DNA of 64,000 nt, from contig NC_068558.1 of NCBI RefSeq assembly GCF_022201045.2, positions 31,329,501-31,393,500 of the forward strand, read 5' to 3'. The number at the start of each line of letters is the position of its first letter. Within the stretch, counting starts at the first letter, position 1. The position numbers were made by a program, and so were the translations under genes. This DNA is from Citrus sinensis (lineage: Eukaryota; Streptophyta; Magnoliopsida; Sapindales; Rutaceae). Under the pieces are notes generated by a model. The model made no database searches, was not told the origin of the DNA, and was given only the letters and a program-made list of their open reading frames with translations. Shown here piece after piece: positions 36,094 to 49,822 of the stretch.

Positions 36094-38314
36094 CTATAAA
36101 TAAATTAGTGCTCTAATGCTTCTACATAATTGTATGACATAACTTCGCACTGAACACATTACACAAGCAAATATGAAATCATATATATAAAACTGCACCA
36201 AATAATATGTAGGAGAAATAACTCTCAATATTTACTGGAATCATCATTGCACAAGTAAAGTGGTGGAAAAACCTCTCAATACTCAGCGGAATTAACTACA
36301 TCACAAGGGTCGAGTAATCTAACTCTCACTACACATGCATAGAGCCTATGAGAAAGGGTACACATATGGTATCTGGCAATCACATCTCATGATTCAATCA
36401 ATCATATAATATGTGTACATATAATCATAGCATGTACTAAATCATACTATCAAACATAAATACTTTGTAGAATACATATAAATAATAATAGTAATCCACT
36501 CACAAAACATGCTTCACTTCGGGGTTCGTTGGAGCTCCTATAGATTCCTTAATTCTTGGATTTCTCCTAAAATATAGGGTTCAAAAATTAATTGTTAGAA
36601 CTGATATAAAAACTTATACATATAACATAAACTAAATCATAATTGTTCAATTTTCTTAAATACGTTACCTACTGACTTATTGGATATAGATATAACTATC
36701 CAATTTTCTTTCCTATAATATTTCCTCTCAATTCCTCTTTTCAAAATCATTTCTCACTCTCGGTTTTTCTTTTATTTATTTTTTCTTCTTCATCTTTTGT
36801 TCTTTTGTTCTTTTCCTCTTCTTTCTTCATCTTTTCTTCTTTTGTTCTTTTCCTCTTCTCTTTTCCTTTTGTTTTCTTCCCTTCTCACCTTTTCCTTTCT
36901 TTTTCTTTTCTCTTTGAATTGCTTTGTTTTAGTTTCATTCATGAAAATGGTGACAGCTGCTTCAATTCTTTACTTTATATATATCCATTGCTTCCAATCA
37001 CGCATGACAAGCACATAGGTGAAGCATGCATGTGCTTTGCTTTAAGCTGACAGCTTGCTAATTAGCCACATGTGCTCCCTTTTGGCTTGTATGTGCGTTA
37101 CAATACGTGCATTAATTAATTATATTATTTTAAATATATTTTATCATTTCTTTTAATGAAGGACGTAGCCAACAATTTTATCCAGCTAAACATGTTCTTT
37201 GACATATAATACAGTTTATGGTCCAACAACTCATAAGTAGTTGAAATTAAATTATTTTTTAATATCAATTTTCCTTTTCTCTCAATTTTAAAATACTTTA
37301 AAAGATTTTCAAACATAAGATACAATGGTATACAATTGAAGCCTAATCCAACATAGAAAGATTAAATAAAATTAATTTTCATCACTACGCAAGAGACTTG
37401 AAAGGACAGTAAGGTAGCATTTATTTTTAATTTAAATCTGAATAGGTTAGAATTTGATTAAAATTTGAATGGTTTTGAATATCAATGTTTCAATAACATG
37501 TTAATTTTTTTAATATCTAAAAATTAAATGGCATCTTGTTTGTTTTTATAATAAGAAAACACATCAAATGTGGTTATTTAACATTTATGTCTTTATAAGT
37601 CAAAACGAATAAAAGGGATTAGGCTTCGTAGTTTATGAAATAACTATATTGAATTGAAATATGTTTAGGATATAGTATTTATTTTCTATTCAAACATTTT
37701 TTCATTTCGGCAAAGGTCATTAAAATTTACTTTTTTAATTCAAATGTAAATATCTAAAAATCAGACATATGATACAAAAAAAATAAATAACTAATTTTTT
37801 TTAAAAAGTTAAACTTCATATGTTTAAAATCAACGCTAAGGAATATGAATAAGAGCTAATAAAACAAAAAAAAAAGAATAATTTTGAAACTAAATACAAG
37901 TAATTGAGAGATGAGGACCGAAAAGATAAATTCAGAGATAAAAATTAAAATATCACCCTACTTATTGCTGGCAGTTATGAGGCTAAAAATTAAAATATCA
38001 CCATAAGATAAATTGAGGATAAAAACTAAAATATCAGCCCCTCGCTGCTGATAGTTATGAGTATGAAAGCACAGAAGCCGTGTGTTGAAAAGTCTGGTGT
38101 TCATGTGGAATTTTCAGCTAGAAGTCTACAAAGCAGTGGAATTAATCAATCATCGTGGGGTGCACGTGGTTGGACAATGAGATGAAATTGAAAAATTATC
38201 ACGGAACTTGAAGGAAGGTTCATGGCATCGATTTATTCTACAGAGTCGCTCACATTTGGTTCAATAATTGTTATCGAAATCTCTCTCTAATCAATTCAAC
38301 TGTTTCTGTTGATT
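35308..38314. other. Intergenic region before the TNL2/TNL3 duplication
   Basis: No gene recognised. Contains a GT/TA microsatellite (36039-36092) and a T/C-rich low-complexity stretch (about 36720-36920) whose open frames are compositional artefacts. From about 37696 the sequence is shared with 45255 onward. Confidence 0.55.
36039..36092. repeat. Compound (GT)n(AT)n microsatellite
   Basis: About 17 GT units followed by about 10 TA units. Confidence 0.95.
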
Positions 38315-41300
38315 ATGGCTTCTTCTTCTTGAAACAACAAGAAGTATGATGTTTTTGTTAGTTTCAGAGGAGAGGACACCCAAGACAACTTTACTAGCCA
38401 TCTCTATTCTACTCTGTGTCGACAAAATATCCAGACTTTCATTGATGACCAACTTAACAGAGGAGATGAAATTTCGGAGTCACTTGTGAATGCAATTGAA
38501 GCATCAGACATTTCAGTTATCGTCTTCTCTGAATCATACGCTTCTTCTAGATGGTGTCTCGATGAACTTGTAAAGATCCTCGACTGCAAGAAGGAGTATG
38601 CACAGATTGTGATTCCGGTTTTCTATCGGGTTGATCCATCAGACGTGAGAAACCGAACTGGGAGTTTTGGAGATTCATTTTCGAAGCTTGCAGAAAGATT
38701 AAAGGTGAATACTGAGGAGCTGCGGAGTTGGAGGAATGCTTTGAAGGAAGCAGCCACTTTGTCTGGCTTTCATTCTCTTAACATGAGGTGAAAAGTTACC
38801 TTTAATTTCTCATACTAATATTTAACAATAAATAAAATTCACGCAGCGCTCTTAGTTAAATTTCCGGATGCTAAACTACAATTTTAAAAATTTTTAAGCA
38901 TAAAATTCTAGACTTCCTGACTTCCCCACTTTTGTGCTCATATAAAATAATTTTGACAGAATTAATAATAAAAGCGCGAGAATTTTACAATTTTTATATA
39001 GCAAAATTAGTGGTGCTCTGTAGTTTTTCAAGCAATTTCAACCTCTCACTCATATACCACCATTAAAAAAAAAATCACACATATTCCTGTAACTTAAGAG
39101 TTATCAATTTATTGTGAGATTGTAGACTTATAGTGATATATATTAATTTCTACCTTATTTCATATTAAATACAAATTCCTCCTATTAATTAATTTGAAGT
39201 TACCGCGGCTAATTTTATGTATTTGCTAGGCGTGAGTCGGAACTTATAAATGAAGTTGTTAATCACATTTTGAAGAGATTGGATGAAGTGTTTCGGCCGG
39301 GTGATAACAACAACCAGCTGGTTGGACTAGAATCAAAAGTTGAGGAAATTGAATCCATATTAGGTGTTGAGTCCAGAGATGTTTACTCTTTACGGATCTG
39401 GGGCATTGGTGGTATAGGCAAAACAACAATCGCTAGAGCTACTTTCGACAAAATCTCTAGATATTTTGAAGGTTCTTGCTTCCTTGAAAATGTTAGAGGA
39501 GAATTACAAAGACCGGGATGATTAGCTTGCCTGCGACAAAAACTTCTTTCAAATTTATTGAAGGATAAAAATGTGATTCTTGATATTGGCCTCAATTTTC
39601 GAAGGCTCAGCCGCATGAAGGTTCTGATTGTTTTTGATGATGTGACTTGCTTCAGCCAATTGGAATCTTTAATTGGAAGTCTTGATGGGTTGACGCCTGT
39701 GTGTCGAATCATAATAACCACCAGAAATAAACAAGTGCTTAGAAATTGGGGGGTGAGGAAAATATATGAGATGGGGCCATTAGAGTATCATCACGCTCTT
39801 GAGCTTTTTAGTCGACATGCCTTCAAACGAAACCATCCTGATGTTGGTTACGAGAAACTTTCAAGCAAGGTAATGAAGTATGCTCAAGGTGTTCCTTTAG
39901 CTATTAAAGTTTTGGGTTGCTTTCTATATAAAAGGGAAAAAGAAGTCTGGGAAAGTGCAATAAATAAATTGCAAAGTATCCTCCACCCAAGTATCCTAGA
40001 GGTATTAAAAATAAGTTACGATGGTTTGGACGATAAGGAGAAAAATATTTTCCTTGATGTTGCTTGTTTCTTTCAAGGCGAGGGTGTAAATCTGGCAATG
40101 AAATTCTTTAATGCAAGCGGTTTCTACCCAGAAATAGGAATAAGTGTTCTCGTCGATAAATCTCTCATTGTTATTGATTCATACAGCAAGATAACAATGC
40201 ATGATTTACTACAAAAATTGGGTCGGGAAATTGTTCGACAAGAATCAATTAATCCTGAAAACCGCAGTAGGCTGTGGCATCATGAGGACACCTATGAAGT
40301 TCTTACACATAATACGGTAATCACTTTGTTGTGGATTATTATTTTGGAATATTATATCATTTACAAACTTGATATGAATATATAGATACACGCTCGAACT
40401 GATGAGTCTTGGAATTAATAGAAGTGTGACAATGATTAGAAAAAAAACAATAATGGTTAAATGATGTCACAATAAATTATAAATGCCATGACAACTTGTG
40501 TGATCGTTTGTAAGCCTAATTTATATGTCAACTTGTATACTATACATACAGAATTTTTATGTTAAATATTACGTGTGATATTATGTTTCTTTGTGCATTT
40601 GCAATTAAGAGTTTAGCTGCCGAGCAATAACCATAAGCATGAATTATTGAAATTTGATTCCTGTAATGGCAGAGAGCCCCACTCCGATCCCACCTCAACT
40701 CTACTCAAGAATAAATAAACGTTGAATTAATAACTAAGCTACCTCTAATCGTGAATTAATGACAAACTTGCCCCAAAATTTTGTCTTGGTTGGGTTGAGG
40801 TGCGATTCATTGGTGGAATATACATATCATTTTTCATTTAATTTTAACTTTATTTTTTTAAAATTAAATTTTAGGGGACAGAAAAAATTGAGGGCATTTG
40901 TTTGGATATGTCAAACGTAAAAGATATCCATCTAAATCCCAATACTTTCACAAAGATACGTAAGTTGAGATTTTTAAAATTCTATAGCTCATCATTCAAT
41001 GGAGAGAACAAATGTAAGGTGTCTTATTTGCAAGACCCCGGATTTGCTGAAGTGAAGTATTTTTACTGGCATGGATACCCGTTGAAGTCATTGCCTTCAA
41101 ACCTTAATGCAGAGAAGCTTTTGTTTCTTGAAGTGCCTGGCAGCGACATTGAACAACTTTGCGATGGTGTGAAGGTATGTATATCTTGATATATATGTGC
41201 AATCTTTCAATAATAACGTTGAATTATCATACATGGTAATGATTTTGTGTTGGCTTCTTTTTGATCGAGCAGCGTCATGGTAAGTTAAACTAGATAATCC

Positions 41301-42618
41301 ATGGTGCCTGCAAGAAGCTAATTGCCAAAATTCCAAACCCCACGTTGATTTCACATCCGAACAAGCTAGTTATCTTGAATCTAAAAGATAGCAAAAGCCT
41401 GAAAAGTCTTCCAGCTAGAATATTTAATTTGGAATTTCTTACCAAACTTGATCTTTCTGGTTGTTCAAAACTGAAGAAGCTTCCAGAGATCTCATCTAGT
41501 AACATAAGCCGGCTATATTTAAGCGGAACTGCAATTGAAGAACTGCCCTCATCATTTGAGCTTCTACTTAGGCTTTGGTGGCTGGACCTTTCAGATTGTA
41601 AAATGCTTAAGAGTCTCCCAAGCATCCTATGCAAGCTGAAATCTCTTGGAGTTCTTAATCTCCGTGGTTGCTCAAATCTTCGGAGATTGCCCGAACGTCT
41701 TGGCCAGTTATCATCGCCAATAATATTGAATCTAGTGAAAACCAATATTGAGAAGATACCAGAAAGCATTATCCAACTTTTTGTGTTGCGACACCTCCTC
41801 TTAAATTATTGTGAGGGGCATGATTTAGATGCCAATTATTGCCCGGCACTGCAACCATATTAATAGGTTTATTCTCTAAGTTCTGAATCTTATAGGCAGT
41901 GTTTTTTGACTAGAGCAATAATTTTAAATTGGAAGGTAATTCTACTGCAGGAACTATTGAAGATGCCATGAGAATTGAGCATATGGGCCATGTGGTAGCT
42001 GCCCGTTGGAAAGAAGTACGGGAAAAGGTGTGTCTTAACTCTCTCTCCTTACAATTTATACGGTTTTTTTTTTTTTTGGTTTAAAATTATGACTTTTTGG
42101 TACAGAGAAGTTTTCCCATGGAAAAAAGTCATGTCGTACTAGCTAGGAATGAAATTCCAAGGTGGTTTAATTTTCAAAGTGAGGGATCTTTTATAACCTT
42201 GGAGATGCCCCCAGATTTCTTCAATAACAACAGAGTACTGGGCTTTGCATTTAGTGCTATTTTAGCATTTTCAGACCGTCATGTAGATTGTGGCAGATGG
42301 TTTTCATTTTCTTTTGAGCTAAAAGTGAAAACCACCAAAGATTGTGATCTGCATGACACACGGTTATTTCAGAGCAGAGTTAATTATGTAGAATCAGATC
42401 ACTTACATTTTGGGTACTATTTGTTTTGTGAAGAGGATTTTAATGGTTTTTGGAAATGCAATTCCATTCCGGAGGCAGTCCACTTTAATGTTTTTCCGCC
42501 TTTGAAGTGTGAGTGCTGCGGGGTGAAAAAATGTGGGATCCATTTAGTTTGCTTCCCAGACTCTACGAATTCAATGGAAGATCCAAGCACATGTTTCAAC
42601 TATAACGAAGAAGACTGA
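38315..42618 (+). pseudogene. TIR-NB-LRR pseudogene (TNL2)
   Basis: All parts of a TNL are recognisable: TIR (exon about 38315-38787), NB-ARC with GIGGIGKTT P-loop and MHD (about 39233-40316), LRR start (40875-41174), LRR (41273 onward) and post-LRR domain (to 42618). It is disabled by in-frame nonsense codons: TGA at codon 6 (38330-38332), TGA in NB-ARC (39519-39521) and TAG at the start of the LRR exon (41291-41293); TNL3 has sense codons at all three places. The LRR end is also degraded (TAA at about 41861). Compared with TNL3 it lacks the intron MITE and the solo LTR, so it records the uninterrupted gene structure. No receptor is expected; re-initiation after codon 6 would still meet the later stops. 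Confidence 0.9.
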
Positions 42619-43914
42619 GATTTTCATGAATGTATTTTTATTGCTTTCCTTTTTCTAATCACTATTAATAATAGGAGAAAATGTCAAAATCGGTTCTTGG
42701 AACAAAACATTCATGTAATAACTTTCGAGGGATCTTGTGCATGTGACACAGATTCACACTAGAGCATTGAACTTTACCTTATTAGATGAAGAGTATGTTG
42801 TATGAAAAGCACATGATGTATTATAAAATTAAAATTATTGGCCTATTTCCTGCTTTGCACACGCAATCCATGACGATTTTGTTATTGAGCTTTGTAACCC
42901 AAAACACATCTACTTAGTTAGGAGAGTACGTGACTTATAAACAAGTAAAAAAAACTCACTTGCTAGTGATGTGAGATATTTCATGACGTGCAGCAAGTTC
43001 TTATTGGCAGAGATATGTTGTGGGCCCATATCTCTATCAATGAAAACATGTCACTCACCCCGTTGGCGCACTATATCAACTCTCATGTATATAACACAAT
43101 CACATTTGACAATTTTCTACTTTCTTAAATCTAAATTGTTGTATATGGGAAGTTTCATTATTGGGAAGCAAAAGCCATAAAAAGAGAACAGTCAAAACAC
43201 CATCAAATCTTATATATTTTAAAAAATATATTTGTATACTGATTAAAAAAAGAAGAAAGAACAGGATAGGTGTCATTTTGACTCAACTCATTTGTGTTGT
43301 GAGTGCATTTGCTTAAACATGTATGCACTTTTTCAAGTATCTATAACAATTCCATTATCGGAATGGTGCATTTGATTCCATAGTGAACATGGTATCGTCA
43401 TATGGCTAGAATTTACATTTAAAAAACTGACCTGTAAGGAAAGGATTAAAGATGCCCGTGAACTTATATTTCTATTGAGATTATTTCATTTTTTCCATGT
43501 GAAAAATTGAATCCTATTAACATGAGCAATGTAAATTACTAAATCACCGTTCTCTATTCTTTAGATTGCTGTATCTTTTTCATGTAAAAAATTGAATCCT
43601 TTCATTCACATATCATTAACATGAGCAATATCGATTGTGCTGAATTTGACTTTTTGAAGCAAGTTAGACTTTTTATTGAATAATTTGGTACATTTCTTGA
43701 ATCAATTTGGAGCTTCTGCAACACGTCAGGGATTAGTATCTCCTACATTCCTTTCGGTGCCAAAAGATATTCAAGCAGTTGAATAAGAATTGATATATAC
43801 AATGTAAATACTAGAATTGTTTGTCATTTTACAATAGGAATGATATACAATGCTTATGAAAACTTGTTGATAAGAAAGTAAATTCCTCAGCAATGAGATG
43901 TTTCAGCCAACCAA
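42619..43914. other. TNL2 3' flank
   Basis: Non-coding DNA shared with 52382-53582 in block B. No gene recognised. Confidence 0.55.
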
Positions 43915-44345
43915 TTAAGGAAGCAGCTTTTCGTGGACCAAGTCAGGTCTGTCGTCATCCGGACAATGTCCTACTTGTTCCAATACAATTAACTTCACAT
44001 TTGAGAGTTGAGAAGGCAGAGATGAGAAGTATTTACCAACAGGTCCATCGACGGGTGTGAATGGATCCTCATCACCCCATAAAACTAGTACAGGTATAGA
44101 GATTGATGGCATCAATTGCACTGGGTTCAGCCCTGATGGGCCTGTCACGATCAAAACAAACGCATCAAGTGCCCCTTCATCAGTGGCGGCTTCACGTATG
44201 ATCTGTGGTTTTGATGTCAATTCATGAATTATGAGTGGCCATTTTTGTAAGAAATTTAAATGGCACATAAGTGCAGAATATTAATGCCTACTAGCGTTTC
44301 ATCCACAGATTCATTATTTGCATAGACAGTAAATTGCTCCTCAGT
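43915..44345 (-). pseudogene. Alpha/beta-hydrolase fragment, copy A
   Basis: The 3' part of a chloroplast-type alpha/beta hydrolase resembling At5g38520 (chlorophyll dephytylase-like, from memory). The last exon (about 43915-44202) encodes ALDAFVLIVTGPSGLNPVQL, the acid-residue motif VLVLWGDEDPFTP and the catalytic-His motif VGHCPDDDRPDLVHE, then meets a stop just before the usual C-terminus. An upstream piece with ESVDETLV lies at about 44288-44345. The nucleophile-serine exons are missing, so the fragment cannot encode an active enzyme. It lies tail-to-tail with TNL2. Confidence 0.82.
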
Positions 44346-45797
44346 CTTTACCAGCAGCACCAATATATACACATCATAGTGTTTTTTAGTTTTTGACCCT
44401 AGTGTTTTAGGATAATGAACAATGGCCTGAATACAGACAAGAGAAAATTCGCATGTTATATAACACAATTAAAATAAAATATCATTTGTCATACATTTTA
44501 TTCATTAAAAACATAGTAAAAAAAATTTCAAAAATTCAGTGGCGGCAAACGTCCTCTCTGGAATCTTTGTGGGCAACACGTACGTGGTGTCTTCACTAAG
44601 TGTTGAATCTTTAGCTTCAAAAGAAAGAAACAAAAAAAAAAAGGGTAGGGATATTTCCATCCCATTATTTTTGTAAATTCACACCACTTTAAAACATAAT
44701 TATAATGAATTCACAATATTTTAAAAAATACAAATTAATAAAAATTTTGTATAGTTACCTTTCTTCAATTACCTTAAAATATTCGGATCCATTAAAAAAA
44801 ATGTATTTAACCATGACCATTGACTAGTCAACACTCACCAGCTTAAAGTAGTGTACATATTCGGACACTCACAAATTCTTTAATGGCAAAGTGCCACTTA
44901 CTAATTCTTATGTTCAAGTACAGTAGACAAATAAGTTAAGCATTCATTTCTCTACAATAAAAGTACCAGTCTTCACTCTTCACTCCTCACTCCATAATTA
45001 GATGAGTGGGTCTGCCTACGATGGAACCCATGCATCTAAATCTTCAATTAGATTTGATAGGCAGCCATAAATCAATTGACATGTGTTTTGATCTAACCGG
45101 TTACCCCGTTGAAGCCACAATTCTCCCGCCAAGTTAATGATTTCTAATTGCACTCAAAAAAAAAAAAAATTCACAAATTTGTAAAAGATTCCATTTTTTC
45201 CAGGTACGCTTACTTTTGCTGGAACACAAAGGGTAAAAGCCCATTTAATCTCTGTATTTTCATTTCGGCAAAGGTCGTAAAAATTTATTTTTTTTAATTT
45301 AAATGTAAATATCTAAAAATCAAACATATGTTAAAAAAAAAACTATTTTTTTTTAAAAAAAGTTAAACTTCATATGTTTAAAATAAACGCTAAGGAACAT
45401 GAATAAGAGCTATTAAAACAAAAAAAAGAATAATTTTGAAACTAAATACAATTAATTGAGAGATGAGGACCACTAAGATAAATTCATAGATAAAAATTAA
45501 AATATCAACCCTACTTATTGCTGGCAGTTATGAGCATTAAAGCACAGAAGCCGTGTCTTGAAAAGTATGGAGTTCGTGCGGAATTTTCAGCTAGAAGTCT
45601 ACAAAGCAGTGGAATTAATCAATCATCGTGGAGTGCACGGTGCTTGGACAATGAGATGAAATTGAAAAATTATCACGGAACTTGAAGGAAGGTTCATGGC
45701 ATCGATTTATTCTACAGAGTCGCTCACATTTGGTTCAATAATTGTTTTCATCCGAATCAAAATATCTCTCTAATCAATTCAACTGTTTCTGTTGATT
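44346..45797. other. Spacer between duplication blocks and TNL3 promoter
   Basis: AT-rich DNA, then from about 45255 the sequence shared with the TNL2 upstream region. No gene seen. Confidence 0.5.
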
Positions 45798-46565
45798 ATG
45801 GCTTCTTCTTCTCGAAACAACAAGAAGTATGATGTTTTTGTTAGTTTCAGAGGAGAGGACACCCGGGACAACTTTACTAGCCATCTCTATTCTGCTCTGA
45901 GTCGACAAAATATCCAGGCTTTCATTGATGACCAACTTAACGGAGGAGATGAAATTTCGGAGTCACTTGTGAATGCAATTGAAGCATCAGCCATTTCAGT
46001 TATCGTCTTCTCTGAATCATACGCTTCTTCCAGATGGTGTCTCGATGAACTTGTAAAGATCCTCGACTGCAAGAAGGAGTATGCACAGATTGTGATTCCG
46101 GTTTTCTATCGGGTTGATCCATCAGACGTGAGAAACCAAACTGGGAGTTTTGGAGATTCATTTTCGAAGCTGGAAGAAAGATTAAAGGAGAATACTGAGA
46201 AGCTGCAGAGTTGGAGGAATGCTTTGGAGGAAGCAGCAAGTTTGTGTGGATTTCATTCTCCTAACATCAGGTGAAAAGTTACCTTTAATTTCTCATACTA
46301 ATATTTAACAATAAATAAAATTCACGCAGCGCTCTTAGTTAAATTTCCAGATGCTAAACTACAATTTAAAAAATTTTTAAGCATCAAATTCTAGACTTAC
46401 TGACTTCCCAACTTTTATGCTCTCATAATTATAAAATAATTTTGACAGAATTAATAATAAAAGCTCGAGAATTTTACAATATATATCTAACAAAATTAGT
46501 GGTGGTCTGTCGTTTTTTAAGCAATTTCAACCTCTCCTCATATGCCACCATTAGAAAAAAGAAAA

Positions 46566-47323
46566 GGAAAATTATCATTGCACCACCTCTCTTTTACCTT
46601 ATGTTCATCCAACCACCATAAAATTCTAACATGTTCTTTGCACCACATTTCTTTTTAAATTTATATTAATTAGTTACTTTTGAACTAACATCGTTAAATA
46701 ATTTAAACGAAATGATAATTTTACCCCTAAATAAAATAAAAGACCATTTTTATTTTATAAAAACTTTGAAAATAAAAAAATATAATTATAAAAATACCCC
46801 TAATTTTAATTAAAAAATAAATCACAAAATTACAATTTTTATTTTTTAATAAAAATTATTTTAATAAAAAATTATAATTATAAAAATAATTACAAAATTT
46901 TGGGATTTAATAAAAATCCCCTAAATAAATTCAGCTATTTTAATAAAATTTTACAAAATTATAATTTTTTAATAAATAAATTCAGTTATTTTTATTAAAA
47001 TATTGCAAAATTATAATTTTTAAAATCAAAATTTAATAAAAATTAGCTGAGCACCTCTATTTGGGATTTATTTTTTTATTAAATTTAGGGGTATTTTTAT
47101 AATTATAATTTTTTTTATTTTTCAAAGCTTTTATAAAATAAAATGATCTTTTAGTTTATTTATGGGTAAATTTATCATTTTTTAAAAATTATTTAACGGT
47201 GTTAGTGCAAAAGTGGCTAATTGATACAAATTTAAAAAGAAAGGTGATGAAAAGAATATCTTAGAATTTTATTGTGGTTGGATGAACATAAGACAAAAGA
47301 GAGGTGGTACAATGATAATTTCC
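46566..47323. mobile_element. Mutator-like foldback MITE in TNL3 intron 1
   Basis: Same family as 670-1480: ends GGAAAATTATCATTGCACCA and, inward from the right, GGAAATTATCATTGTACCAC, with an AT-rich self-complementary core. The exact 7-bp repeat AAGAAAA abuts both ends (46559-46565 and 47324-47330) in A-rich DNA. The matching site in TNL2 (near 39061-39071) is an uninterrupted A-run, an empty site. Confidence 0.85.
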
Positions 47324-48275
47324 AAGAAAAAAAAACTCACACATATTACTGTAATTTAAGAGTTATTAATTTACTGGGAGATTGTAGACTAGTGGTGGTA
47401 TATATTAATTTCAATAAAAAAACTGACAATCTCCCTTATCTCATACTTAATGCAAATTCCTCGTATTAATTTGAAGTTACTTTGGCTAATTTTATGTATT
47501 TGCTAGGTGTGAGTCGGAACTTACAAATGAAGTTGTTAATCACATTTTGAAGAGATTGGATGAAGTGTTTCATCCCCGTGATAACAAAAATCAGCTGGTT
47601 GGAGTGGAATCAACAGTTGAGGAAATTGAATCCTTATTAGCTGTTGAGTCGAAAGATGTTTACGCTTTAGGGATTTGGGGCATTGGTGGTATAGGCAAAA
47701 CAGCAATTGCTAGAGCTATTTTCGACAAAATCTCGGGTGATTTTGAAGGTTCTTGCTTCCTCGAAAATGTTAGAGAAGAGTCACAAAGACCAGGAGGATT
47801 AGCTTGCTTACGACAAAAACTTCTTTCAAATTTATTGAAGGATAAAAATGTGATGCCTTATATTGACCTCAATTTTAGAAGGCTAAGCCGCATGAAGGTT
47901 CTGATTGTTTTTGATGATGTGACTTGCTTCAGCCAATTAGAATCTTTAATTGGAAGTCTTGATTGGTTTACGCCTGTGAGTCGAATCATAATAACCACCA
48001 GAAATAAACAAGTGCTTAGAAATTGGGGGGTGAGGAAAATCTATGAGATGAAGGCATTAGAATATCATCACGCTATTGAGCTTTTTAGTCGACATGCCTT
48101 CAAACAAAACCATCCTGATGTTGGTTATGAGGAACTTTCAAGCAAAGTAATGAAATATGCTCAAGGTGTTCCTTTAGCTCTTAAAGTTTTGGGTTGCTTT
48201 CTATATAAAAGGGAAAAAGAAGTCTGGGAAAGCGCAACAGATAAATTGCAAAGAATCCTCCATCCAAGTATTCTA

Positions 48276-49822
48276 TGTTGGGAAAATATGCTCTTTAAAA
48301 GCATATGTGTTTATTTAATTGTAATAAACTATTTTTCTGATTAATAAAATAAATGAGGTATTTTATTCAAATATCTTAATTGCATTAATACTTGTATTAA
48401 AGTCCATTTAATCATATTATATGTATTTATGTGATCACCATGTGGATTCACAGAAGACATAAATACAAGTTATCTTATGATTAAATAAATTTAGTTCGCA
48501 GTTGATAAATAAAGTTGGGCACTTTATTTAGGTATAGACTGTAATAAATTCATTGAATGATTTGTCTTAATCATGTATGAATTTATTGATGTAGTACGAC
48601 TACATTGAACAGGATCACATATGAGATTTAATTAACTTTGTAATAACTGTCAGACTTATTAAATCTCATAGGCGTTGATTTTACTGTAATCTTAATCTTG
48701 AGTTAATTATGATTTCATGATTGTAATTGTTATTCCATTTGAGTTACCAATGGGCACGACACATCCTTGTGGTCAAGATTACCCGGTATCTTGGTGGGAG
48801 CAATTATGAGTATTGGAGTTATAGATTAACAATATAGAATTTATACAACACATCTCTTGATGGGTTTTCGGCACTTGATCATAGAATTCTCTGGCCAGAG
48901 TGTGTCAACATATTTAGTATGTTGAAAATGATCATTAGAGAAAACCAGTAAGGATCAAGGAATAAGATGTTATTAAATTGATTGGACAGTTGAGATATCA
49001 ATTTAATTAACGATGTGGTACAAAGGATTGTGCAGTAAAGAAATCAATGTGGCTTGGGACGAATTATTATTCGAGCATACAATTATGGAAGTCAGTTCCA
49101 ATCTTTTAGTGGAGTAGATTTGGAATTAAATAATTGGGCTAGTTTAATTACATGCCTAATTATTGTAGCCACTATTGTATGTTCCCAAATGATCCCCGGG
49201 TTAGCTCATTTAATTGACTGCACCACTACTGGACTAATAAGTAAGATAACTAGCTATTTGGGTCAAAAGCCTAAATATATCATTTAGTGGGAGGCTCCAT
49301 TTAATTAGCTTTTGTATAAGGGGCCTTATGTTATTTTACAAGGTGGGTCCCCTATTGAAAAAGCAAATAACGTGGGTTTTGGTTTTTGAATTATTTGGAG
49401 CCTAGGGTTTTCACTAAAGGGTGATATAAAAGGCTTATTTTTCTCTAAAGAAAAAGAGTGAAGCCACTTTATACAGATCGGAGAATAAGATTTTTCTCTC
49501 TATTGTTGAGAGAAAAATTTTCTCATGCTAGTTGCTTTGGTAGTGATAAAGGCGCCCACACGTCAAGTGCAGATCGAACCTGAGTCATAACCTGGAAGAT
49601 CATTGGTGACAATTCGTGATCTAACAAGCGTGGTGGTGACGGATCGTGATCTAACAGGAGTGGTGGTGGGGGATCGTGATCTAGGAGCCTAAATCACTTC
49701 AGCGGAAAAAGCCAACTCGGATTTTCAAGGTACGATTTCTAGAATACGAATTCTTATATATTATATGAGAGCGATCTTCAAAAGGTTTTATATAAATTTA
49801 AAAACCTGATTTTTCCCCAACA
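48276..49822. mobile_element. Solo LTR inside the TNL3 NB-ARC exon
   Basis: Starts TGTTGGGAAAA and ends TTTTTCCCCAACA, the TG...CA ends of an LTR, flanked by the exact 5-bp duplication TTCTA (48271-48275 and 49823-49827). The 1547 bases contain no gag or pol and no second copy, so it is best read as a solo LTR left by recombination. A TATA-like GATATAAAAG (about 49423-49432) suggests plus-strand transcription. Near the 3' end a 30-base unit (CGTGATCTAACA...) is repeated nearly three times (49615-49690). The superfamily is not determined. Confidence 0.85.

Larger units (their letters stand above)
37696..44475. repeat. Duplication block A (TNL2 plus hydrolase fragment)
   Basis: Begins with TTCATTTCGGCAAAGGTC and runs collinear with block B (45255-~54100) through the TNL promoter, exons, introns, 3' region and the inverted hydrolase fragment. 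Block B differs mainly by two large insertions (46566-47323 and 48276-49822). The shared non-coding DNA shows a segmental, not retroposed, duplication. Confidence 0.88.

Noticed and set aside
36797-37050. Phe/Ser/Leu-rich open frames
   Set aside because: Produced by a T/C-rich low-complexity tract.
49054-49287. 77-codon open frame
   Set aside because: Lies wholly inside the solo LTR and shows no retroelement or host domain.
49615-49690. Short spaced repeats that could suggest a CRISPR-like array
   Set aside because: Contiguous 30-base tandem units inside a plant LTR, without spacers; the genome is eukaryotic.
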